In this document: positions 7,670 to 13,667 of the stretch, one piece after another
How the letters are laid out: each line of letters starts with the position of its first letter
How positions within the stretch are numbered: position 1 is the stretch's first letter
DNA from: Temnopleurus reevesii
Lineage: Eukaryota; Echinodermata; Echinoidea; Temnopleuroida; Temnopleuridae
Direction: 5' to 3'
Assembly (NCBI GenBank): GCA_036244855.1
Contig: BQKZ01002948.1
Coordinates: forward strand, 68,663 to 86,858
Length of the DNA stretch: 18,196 nt
The notes under the pieces: model-generated
Told to the model about the DNA's origin: nothing
The model's database searches: none
Seen by the model: the letters and a program-made list of their open reading frames with translations, nothing else
Program-made: the position numbers and the translations under genes

Positions 7670-10215
7670 GTGATGATGATGGTGATGATGATGATTGATG
7701 ATGATGNCCGTCGGAAATGCCTTGTTCTATTTCCAGATCGTAAGTAAGACTTTGCGAACCCGTTTATTCTTTTTAAACAAAGGTTTTTCACCATGATAAA
7801 AAGACTTAAAGAACGCCCGATCTGAGTATCAATTCTTGTCATTTCTGATTGATGATCTTATGAATTTTCAGCGCAACAGCTGATACCAATCGTTTTAAAA
7901 GTTGTTTTACGTATTCAAATCTTGGAGAAACACCGCCCAGGTATAATGATCCGTTTTATTCAAAACTAGCATAGGTATCTTCTCGACCCTCCTTGCTAAA
8001 TTTGTATTGGCTTCTTTTGATCTTATTCATACTTATCAAAGAAGTCTAGAGGGGTAGTGTAAGAGTAACTATTGTTATCAGTTCTTTTGCTAAGACCCGG
8101 TCACATAGAGTCCCGGAAGCAACACGATTCAACACGATTCTTTGTTAATTCACAGTTAACTGCCTCAGAACAAAGAGTCGTGTTGAATCGTGTTGCTTCC
8201 GGGGCCCTATGTGACCGGGCTTAACTGATTGGAAATCTAATGATTGTAATGATCAATAACATACTTCATTCGATTTTAACTTTAAGAACATCTTAGTGAA
8301 ACTCCGCCCATCACTATCTATCTTGCTCTCTTTCTTTCATTCTATAATGATATTTTTTTTTTGAGGGGGGGGGGGGGGGATATGTCATCTTATTTATTCG
8401 TCATATGATTTATGTCTTCCTCTTTCCTTACAGTATGTTGCAGTAGCGTCATTCACAACACTTCTAGTGCTCGGGTTCGATAGGTATCTTGCCATCGTTC
8501 ATCCACTCAGGTCCCGAGGATGGCGAACAAAGAAGAGAGCAATGATAGCTAACCTTGTTGTCTGGATAAGTAAGAGGATAAGGAAATGATGATGATGGTG
8601 GTGGTGGTGATGATGATGGTGATGATGATGATGATGATGACGATGATGACGATGATGATGGTGATGAAGATGATGATGTTGATGACGATGATGATGACAA
8701 TGATTAAGATAATGATGACCATGGCAGATATAATGTTGATGACGATGATGGTATGGTGATGATGATGATGATGGCGATGCTTCTTCTGCTGATGATGATG
8801 GCGATGACGGTGAGGATTATGATGAGGTCGATGATGGTGATGATAATGACGCTGGTAGTGACATCAAATGATGATTGCGATGGTGATGATGAAGATGATG
8901 ATGATAATGATAATGATGATGATGACAGTAATGATTGTATGTATCTTGGAGTTAGCAATGCAGCTATAATTAGGAGTCTAAGCAACCTTTCGAATGGTTA
9001 CATCCCGTTCTGTCATGATGGCATGCCCTCTCTCAGAGATGCCAAGATTCCGAAATATGCGCGAGGTCCAATTCAAAATATGAATTACCCCGGCAGCTAA
9101 ACACATGTGATAGTAACCATGACAACAATAACTATACTTTCAACCATTCACTTGTGCTGAAAAACCCTGATTCGCAAGTATACCCCATGCAAATTCCAGA
9201 ACGGTTATCATCTCTGCACCTATTTATTTCACTCTTAGTATCCTCCCAACTCTTTAAATATTTTGAATCATTTAATACTTCACTTTTCTTTGTCTTCTCA
9301 TTATATCTTCATGCAGTTGCTGGTCTGTGTCTGCTACCCATAATCCTCGGCAAGGGAACTCGGAACATTTTCATAGAGTACCAGCGACCAGCCTACAGAA
9401 CAGGTCTAATCATTTTTGTGGTCTTCGCGTACCTGATTCCAGTCATCATCCTCCTGATCCTATACATCTGCATCCTAAGAGCGATTTGGCGCCATTCCAT
9501 GACCAAACACGTGCAGGGTGATGAGCAGGAGAGGAGATGGAAGCAGCGAGTTCAAGTGTTCCGGTCCGTCTTTAAGGTGATCCTCACCTACGTATTGCAT
9601 TATGGATTCTTCTACGGGATATTTCTTTGGTTCGCTCACGGCGGCCACACTAAAGTAAGCGTACGATGGCAGTATAATTTGTTATACCTCGCCATTTTGG
9701 TTTACAACTTCAACACGTGTATAAATCCCTTGATATATGCGCTCTTTCAGGATTCGTTTCGACCGCATGTGACGAAACTGCTGTGTCCTTGGAAACATCA
9801 GAAGCAGGAAGAGGGCGCCCTTAACTCTAGCCAAGAGAACAGACTAAGCGCGCGAAGCAACACGATTGAGACGAATGCGTCAGCGGACAGAAACGGAGTG
9901 GATGATCTCTTTAAATGTAATCCTCATGGTCGGAGGCCAACGGATGCTGATATTCGCGGTTATATCTTGGTGAATATGTCGAAGAGATATTCTACAGCAG
10001 GGCAACTTGATAAAATCCCCATCCAGAATGATTCCACGGAACACACCGAAAATGAGAAAAATAATATTCATTATGAAATTCCGTCTGCTGGGGTAGACAT
10101 TGATGTTGTGCCGTCTTCTGTAGAAATAGTTGAGAAAAATACTAACTTTGTCCCTACATTTATCCCTACATTTATCCGATTGAAAAGATCGAATGCAGTT
10201 GAAACAGTTTTATAG
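6222..10215 (+). CDS. Class A (rhodopsin-like) orphan GPCR, spliced: 6222-6572, 7168-7303 or 8434-8569, 9317-10215
   Basis: Splicing exon 1, either copy of exon 2, and exon 3 gives a 461-residue seven-transmembrane receptor of the plasma membrane. Seen: N-glycosylation sequons at N3 and N8; TM1 with N1.50 (N49); TM3 ending in D133-R134-Y135; W161 in TM4; P204 and Y212 (5.50, 5.58) in TM5; N299-P300-x-x-Y303 in TM7; a candidate palmitoyl Cys319 after helix 8; a 140-residue tail ending E-T-V-L, a class I PDZ-ligand pattern. All boundaries are GT/AG with matching phases (0, then 1). Unusual: G78 replaces Asp2.50, G109 replaces Cys3.25, ECL2 has no Cys, and TM6 has no CWxP. The DRY-LAIVHP and NPLIY context resembles peptide-type receptors, but the ligand is unknown. 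ATG 6222 is chosen because it is the first in-frame ATG, has A at -3, and gives a normal short N-terminus. Confidence 0.9.
6573..7167 (+). other. Receptor intron 1 (copy A)
   Basis: 595-bp AT-rich intron from GTAAGT to a pyrimidine-rich CACACAG acceptor. No MITE seen in it, unlike the copy-B intron at 7740-8433. Apart from the splice sites it does not align by eye with that intron. Confidence 0.75.
7168..7303 (+). CDS. Receptor exon 2, copy A (TM3, DRY, ICL2, start of TM4)
   Basis: 136 bp (45 codons plus one base), phase 0 in and phase 1 out. Encodes residues 118-162 including FDRYLAIVHP and the R-T-K-K-R ICL2 basic patch up to W161-I162. The donor GTAGGG is weaker than that of copy B (GTAAGA). 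Joined to exon 3, the split codon is GTT (Val163). Because 136 is not a multiple of three, including both copy A and copy B would break the frame, so the copies could only be used as alternatives. Downstream it runs directly into a (GAT)n tract. Confidence 0.85.
7317..7449 (+). repeat. (GAT/GGT)n microsatellite after exon 2A
   Basis: Impure ATGATG/GGTGATG tract that starts 13 bp after the exon 2A donor. Similar tracts follow the other two exon-2 copies at the same distance, preceded by a shared (G/A)ATAAG(A/G)AAATGATGAT word, so the tract is part of the duplicated unit. Confidence 0.9.
7451..7550 (+). pseudogene. Degenerate third copy of receptor exon 2 (in-frame stop)
   Basis: From 7457 the frame reads F-D-R-Y-L-A-I-V-H-P-H-R-S-R-G, then TAG (7502-7504) where the intact copies have the TGG of RGW. 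It continues without indels through 15 codons to ATA-G and a GTAGGA donor. The 5' part (about 40 bp) and the acceptor are missing; the left edge abuts (GAT)n. After the stop there are many amino-acid changes (for example A to D, N to I, W to R), unlike the synonymous-only change between copies A and B. It is therefore a decayed exon, not a usable cassette. Confidence 0.9.
7568..7706 (+). repeat. (GAT/GGT/GAA)n microsatellite after the dead exon copy
   Basis: Follows the pseudoexon donor by the same AGGATAAGAAAATGATGAT link. Runs up to the N at 7707. Confidence 0.9.
7707..7707. other. Assembly ambiguity or join (single N)
   Basis: One N separates a (GAT)n tract from sequence that begins abruptly inside a coding exon. 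A microsatellite on one side and a truncated exon on the other is what a scaffold join or an under-sized gap looks like. The real distance is unknown. Confidence 0.85.
7708..7739 (+). CDS. Second copy of the receptor exon 1 end (partial)
   Basis: 32 bp identical to 6541-6572, plus the same GTAAGT donor (38 bp identical in all). After that the intron sequence diverges at once. Encodes only the codons S-V-G-N-A-L-F-Y-F-Q-I region at the start of TM3; everything upstream is cut by the N. It means a second exon-1 copy exists in the genome or on the other haplotype, or that reads were wrongly joined here. Confidence 0.85.
8091..8223. mobile_element. Palindromic MITE-like element, copy 2
   Basis: Same terminal and core words as the 3342 copy: CCGGTCACATAG, GGAAGCAACACGATTC, TTTGTTAATTCACAG, TTAACTGCCTCA, GAATCGTGTTGCTTCCGGGG, CCTATGTGACCGGG. 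It differs in part of the arm (CAACACGATTC repeated in place of the CCCCGAC word). It lies inside the copy-B intron and is absent from the copy-A intron, so it inserted after the two diverged or is polymorphic. Confidence 0.88.
8365..8379. repeat. Poly-G run (15 G)
   Basis: Homopolymer about 55 bp upstream of the exon 2B acceptor; length uncertain in any assembly. Confidence 0.93.
8434..8569 (+). CDS. Receptor exon 2, copy B (TM3, DRY, ICL2, start of TM4)
   Basis: 136 bp, identical in protein to copy A over all 45 complete codons. There are nine third-position differences, all within the first 29 codons, then 48 bp with none. The final base is A rather than G, so the codon split with exon 3 is ATT (Ile163) instead of GTT (Val). 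The acceptor TTCCTTACAG and donor GTAAGA are stronger than those of copy A, and it is the copy nearest exon 3. It is therefore the more likely default exon if both sit in one transcript unit. Confidence 0.88.
8586..8935 (+). repeat. Long impure (GAT)n microsatellite after exon 2B
   Basis: About 350 bp of GATGATGGTG-type sequence with interruptions, in the intron between exon 2B and exon 3. Reading frames on both strands (poly-Met/Asp, poly-Ser) are artefacts. Confidence 0.93.
8936..9316 (+). other. 3' part of receptor intron 2
   Basis: Unique AT-rich intron sequence up to the acceptor CTTCATGCAG at 9307-9316. The open frame that continues upstream of 9317 is intronic. Confidence 0.7.
9317..10215 (+). 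CDS. Receptor exon 3 (rest of TM4 to C-terminus)
   Basis: 899 bp, entered in phase 1, stop TAG at 10213-10215. Encodes the end of TM4 (A-G-L-C-L-L-P), an ECL2 with no cysteine, TM5 with P204 and Y212, a charged ICL3 (about 217-245), TM6 (about 246-268) without CWxP, TM7 with N-x-x-x-N-P-L-I-Y, helix 8 with Cys319, and a hydrophilic tail. The tail has many Ser/Thr/Asn, a duplicated P-T-F-I unit (12-bp tandem duplication near 10153), and the terminus V-E-T-V-L. A single terminal exon holding TM4-TM7 plus tail is common in class A genes. Confidence 0.92.
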
Positions 10216-10295
10216 CTTATATAAAGGCTACTAACTATTTTTCTCAATTCAGTTTGTGGTTCTGTAAAAGTTCTTACGAGTACTAACAAAGCCGT

Positions 10296-10540
10296 GGCCA
10301 TGGTGGCGCCATGGTACAGTGGTTCTGACTCTCGCTTTTAACCAGAGGGTCGTGGGGACGAATCCCACCCATGACATTAATTTCCATCAGCGAGAAATTC
10401 GTCCAAATTGTGCTGCACTCAACTCAGGTGAGGTGAATGAGTACCTTGCAGGAATAATCATTCCTTGAAATGCCATATGCATTGTACATAGACGTATTAA
10501 CGTTTGTGTCTATGTTAAGAGGGTTAGATGGAAGAGGAAA
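10296..10540 (+). mobile_element. tRNA-derived SINE (Lys-type head)
   Basis: A tRNA-like head has an A box TGGTACAGTGG (10312-10322), an anticodon loop CTTTTAA (anticodon TTT, Lys) and a B box GGGACGAATCC (10355-10365). It is followed by a tRNA-unrelated body containing GTGCTGCACTCAACTCAGG and TGAGGTGAATGAGTACC. The cloverleaf is imperfect and continues into a body, so it is a SINE rather than a tRNA gene. It ends against the palindromic element that starts at 10543. Confidence 0.75.
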
Positions 10541-10542
10541 GC

Positions 10543-10676
10543 TAAAGCCCTGGTCACATATACCCCGGAAGTAACACGATTCATCCCGACTCTTTGTTAA
10601 TTCACAGTTGACTGCCTCAGAACAACAAGTCGGGGTGAATCGTGTTGCTTCCGGGGTCCTATGTGACCGGGGCTTA
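10543..10676. mobile_element. Palindromic MITE-like element, copy 3
   Basis: TAAAGCCCTGGTCACATA ... TATGTGACCGGGGCTTA, with the family core TTTGTTAATTCACAGTTGAC and GGTGAATCGTGTTGCTTCCG. 134 bp, palindromic over nearly all its length, immediately downstream of the SINE. Confidence 0.88.
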
Positions 10677-10778
10677 AGACTGTTTCTAGCAATAAGCAAT
10701 AGGCCCAACGACTTTATTGCTTATCTGTAAGCCTAGCTATGATTAAAATGAGGATATTGGATTTTTCAGACGTTCATT

Positions 10779-10794
10779 GGGGGGGGGGGGGGGG
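10779..10794. repeat. Poly-G run (16 G)
   Basis: Homopolymer in the probable 3' UTR of the receptor. Confidence 0.95.
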
Positions 10795-10983
10795 ACAATA
10801 TTGATAAAAAAAAATGGTATCCCCGATGCTATCCTTCGTATCATTTGAAAGAGAATATACATTTTACAAATATTGTATTGTCCTGTGGTAAATGGGTGTG
10901 ATTTTAGTGCAAACTAATTAATTTCATTTTTCGCAATAATAATGTTATTTATTTCATCGACGCTTTGATAATTGGTGGACATC

Positions 10984-10989
10984 AATAAA
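10984..10989 (+). terminator. Candidate polyadenylation signal of the receptor gene
   Basis: AATAAA followed within 30-60 bp by T/GT-rich sequence (TTTTGTAAATC, TTGTTTTTGTTTATTTC), as expected of a cleavage region. AATAAA is common at this AT content, so it remains a candidate. Confidence 0.4.
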
Positions 10990-11184
10990 GTCTGCTAATT
11001 CTTACAAATTTTGTAAATCTATTGTTTTTGTTTATTTCATTTGTATATTTTGTATGTACAGCATAATCCACGTACTCTCGTTGTAAAAATAAAAGGGCTG
11101 GTCAGGTCCATAAAACATAGTAAGAAGAAATGTGCAAATTGCAAAATAGCGTGATGAAAGGGCTAAAGATAAAAAATAAGAAGG

Positions 11185-11265
11185 CTATGTAGGGTTCAAA
11201 CCCGCGTCAGGATAAATGGCTTAATTCCAGTCACTGACGATCTACTAAGCTGTGTAGATAGCCGC
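11185..11265 (-). mobile_element. tRNA-like fragment, possibly SINE head
   Basis: On the minus strand a B-box-like GGGTTTGAACCC (11192-11203) lies downstream of an A-box-like ACAGCTTAGTAGA. The inner stems are poor, so it is not a functional tRNA gene by eye. Confidence 0.3.
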
Positions 11266-11655
11266 TCTTGGTCAATAAACATTATGGTACTAGAAATTTC
11301 GTTAGCTTCAAGCCAATAATTTCTTTTTTATTTTTTAATTTATTTTATTTTCCAATTTCAATATTTACAATATTCACAATGATATTTACAAATTTTTATA
11401 CAAATAATTACAAATTTATATATAGATTACAAATCACAAATCACAAAGAATTGATACACATAGAATTGATATACATAGTAGAATGAACGATTTCACGAAA
11501 TCGAAAGGGAAGGAGGACCAACTAAAAATAAAATAACAAAATTATACTTTTACCAGTATTTTGGATTGCCGTCCCATTTGAGTGGTAGACAGGAAATGCA
11601 TTTCCACCGCTCAGGGATAAAGAGTCATTGTATAACTTTTAGATTCACCCGTTGT
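11266..11655. other. AT-rich intergenic, no gene
   Basis: Very AT-rich with repetitive TTTACAA/ATTACAAAT words. A 72-codon frame here has ordinary AT-rich composition and no recognisable protein. A small hairpin around GAAATGCATTTC (about 11594) has flanking TGAG...CTCA. Confidence 0.4.
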
Positions 11656-11659
11656 TAAA

Positions 11660-11760
11660 AAGCATCTACAACTCAGTCGGTAGAGCGTTTGGATTGGAAT
11701 GAAGCAAGCGATCCCTCATGGAGAGGGGTTTGAATCCCACAGCTGCCGCGCCTTTCAAAC
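11660..11760 (+). mobile_element. tRNA-derived SINE fragment
   Basis: A-box-like CAACTCAGTCGGTAGAGCG (from 11669) and a good B box GGTTTGAATCC (11727-11737), about 58 bp apart. The interval is longer than in a simple tRNA and the anticodon stem is not clean, so this is a SINE head, not a tRNA gene. Confidence 0.55.
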
Positions 11761-12076
11761 AGTTTATAAAACATCGCACTCTGAGGAAAATGTTTATGAA
11801 TAGGTGCAATTTTGCACCTTCAGGTAAAGGTGAGGTATGCCTACATTTATTACGCCTTTTAAAAAAAAGTGGAATGCATGTCCAATATTACACCAAAAAG
11901 GGTGCCCAACATTTTCTAACTGTAAACGGTTTCTTGACACAAGCTGTTAGAGAGTAACAATCACTGGAATGAGGAACCGGCTTGACGCTATTTTTGGATT
12001 TTGGACCATACGAGTTGACCACTCTCGGAACAGTCTAAAGTTGTGTGCGAGGGGCACTGAATAATCAGCTATTCAG

Positions 12077-12176
12077 AATGAATAGAATTTGCGTTGTTTA
12101 TATTGCATAATACGTTTTGTTTTCAGAATGATTTGATGACGCACTATATATATTTATAACGCAAATTCTATTCATT
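12077..12176. mobile_element. 100-bp element with 19-bp perfect terminal inverted repeats
   Basis: AATGAATAGAATTTGCGTT (12077-12095) is exactly reverse-complemented at 12158-12176. The interior is AT-rich with no coding capacity. It has the size and form of a small MITE. No obvious target duplication. Confidence 0.65.
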
Positions 12177-12246
12177 TTTAATAGACATTTTCGAGAGCGC
12201 TACAAGATTACTTCTCATTTACTACGCATGTTAGTTGCGCATTTGA

Positions 12247-12348
12247 TGATGATGATGACAACCCCTTGTGTTTCATTTTTTGCTACTTTATTTTTATGTG
12301 TGTCTGGGTATAAGCTGTAGATTGAGACATCTGTACCCCTGATTGATT

Positions 12349-12403
<55 letters not shown>

Positions 12404-12410
12404 CGGATGG

Positions 12411-12486
<76 letters not shown>

Positions 12487-12765
12487 AGTGATGATGGTGG
12501 TGGAGATGATGATGATGATCGATGATGATCGATGATATGATGATAATGATGATGATGATAATGATGATGATCGTGACACTGATGATAATAAAGATGATGA
12601 GGATGATGATGATGATGAAGAAGAAGAAGAAGAAGAAGAAGAAGAAGAAGAAGAAGAAGAAGAAGAAGAAGAAGAAGAAGAAGAAGAAGAAGCAGAAGGA
12701 AGCAGAAGAGAATAATGATGATGATAACGATGGTGATCATGATGAATACGATAACTAAGAAAATA
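12247..12765. repeat. (GAT)n and (GAA)n microsatellite complex
   Basis: Long (GAT)n runs at about 12348-12486 and 12500-12620 pass into a pure (GAA)n run of about 25 units at 12617-12691, then back to GAT. The antisense Ser/Ile/His and Leu-rich frames and the sense poly-Lys/Asp frames are artefacts. It ends about 375 bp upstream of the PSMD1 start codon. Confidence 0.97.
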
Positions 12766-13139
12766 ATAAAGATGTTGGTCGATGATGATGAGATTAATGG
12801 CGATGACATTGATGGCCATGATGGTATTGGAGATTTGGAGATGGCGATACTTGCGACGAAAAGTGCATAATGATTCAGGCTTTTCTGCAGTTGAGATTTT
12901 AGATTTCTTGCAGAGGGAGAAAGTATAGAAAACTGACCGGGAATTGATTTATACTGTACATGTACTATGAAAATACGACAGTCAGGAAAAAAAGATGGAA
13001 AATACAGAGATAATATTTCTGGGAAAATAGATGAAGCGCCCTCTGTAGTGAATAGAGAAAAGTTATTGGACAAAGCCGAAAAAGTTTAAGATCGTACAGA
13101 ATTTTCGTTGATAATACGAGGAAAACACCAACATCAGCC
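12766..13139 (+). promoter_or_regulatory. Presumed PSMD1 promoter and 5' UTR
   Basis: The gap between the microsatellite and the PSMD1 ATG. An inverted CCAAT box (ATTGG) lies at 13065-13069, about 70 bp upstream of the ATG. A CTCF-core-like GCGCCCTCTG lies at 13036-13045. No TATA box is seen close to the ATG. The assignment as promoter is by position, and the motifs are short enough to be chance. Confidence 0.4.
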
Positions 13140-13158
13140 ATGAAAATCACGTCAGCAG
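13140..13158 (+). CDS. PSMD1: PSMD1 exon 1 coding part (19 bp)
   Basis: ATG-AAA-ATC-ACG-TCA-GCA-G followed by donor GTAAAA. Joined to 14593 it reads [15 protein letters not shown], one residue longer than the vertebrate start M-I-T-S-A-A-G as I recall it. G at -3 and A at +4 give a good start context. The match of sequence, phase and donor makes this the true first coding exon although it is far too short for an ORF search. Confidence 0.87.
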
Positions 13159-13631
13159 GTAAAAGACAGATTTCAAAGTTCTGTTATAAGTTATTACAAA
13201 ATCTTTTACGTGTCTTAACGACGACAATCGACGTTTACTTAATGGTCATTTTACAGTTTGCTGACTCATGTACATTTTGGTGTCCCACGTATTCATATCT
13301 GTGTAGCTTCTTTCATTGACGAATGGATGTGTGTTGTTTGCGGAATGATTTCTTACTGAGTACTCTTCATCCCATCTCTGTCCTTTCATAATTCTTCAAA
13401 TCGAACCTTTCTTACAGTACCGTTACCGTTACCTTCATCTTTCATTTTGATTTTTTTGTTTAACTTCAAATTAGGCTTGCATAAAAAAAATTAAAAGACC
13501 AAAATATCATTATCAGATGAAATATTTCTCACTTTCAGTTTCAAAGTTTCATTGAAAGTTTCAATTCAACTGAAATTTGATTTTATTTTGTAACAAATTT
13601 CTATTCAAATTATATTTTCTCCCTCGAACTT

Positions 13632-13667
<36 letters not shown>

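Larger units (their letters stand above)
7740..8433 (+). other. Receptor intron 1 (copy B)
   Basis: 694-bp intron from GTAAGT to the TTCCTTACAG acceptor. It contains the second palindromic element (8091-8223), a 15-G run (8365-8379), and two similar words ending GAAAC(A/T)CCGCCCA at about 7927 and 8299. Those words resemble the ends of the foldback elements in PSMD1 intron 6 and may be decayed relatives. Confidence 0.7.
10216..10989 (+). other. Probable receptor 3' UTR carrying a SINE and a foldback element
   Basis: No coding sequence. From the stop codon to a canonical AATAAA at 10984-10989 is about 770 bp. The SINE (about 10296-10540), palindromic element (10543-10676) and 16-G run (10779-10794) would all be transcribed if that signal is used. 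Another AATAAA lies at 11088. Confidence 0.4.

Noticed and set aside
7183..7842. Several minus-strand Ser/His/Ile-rich frames over the receptor exons
   Set aside because: Antisense of (GAT)n repeats and of exon 2; the + strand has the conserved receptor sequence with correct splice sites.
9154..9316. Upstream extension of the exon 3 frame
   Set aside because: It lies before a clear CAG acceptor; the receptor motifs and phase require entry at 9317, so this part is intron.
10296..10370. Functional tRNA-Lys gene
   Set aside because: A and B boxes and a TTT anticodon loop are present, but the stems have mismatches and the sequence continues into a SINE body.
13036..13045. CTCF boundary site
   Set aside because: Only the ten-base core matches; the rest of the consensus does not, so it is mentioned only within the promoter entry.
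12283..13073. Long minus-strand Leu/Ser/Ile-rich frames (178 and 259 codons)
   Set aside because: They are translations of the GAT/GAA repeats and overlap the PSMD1 5' region without any recognisable domain.
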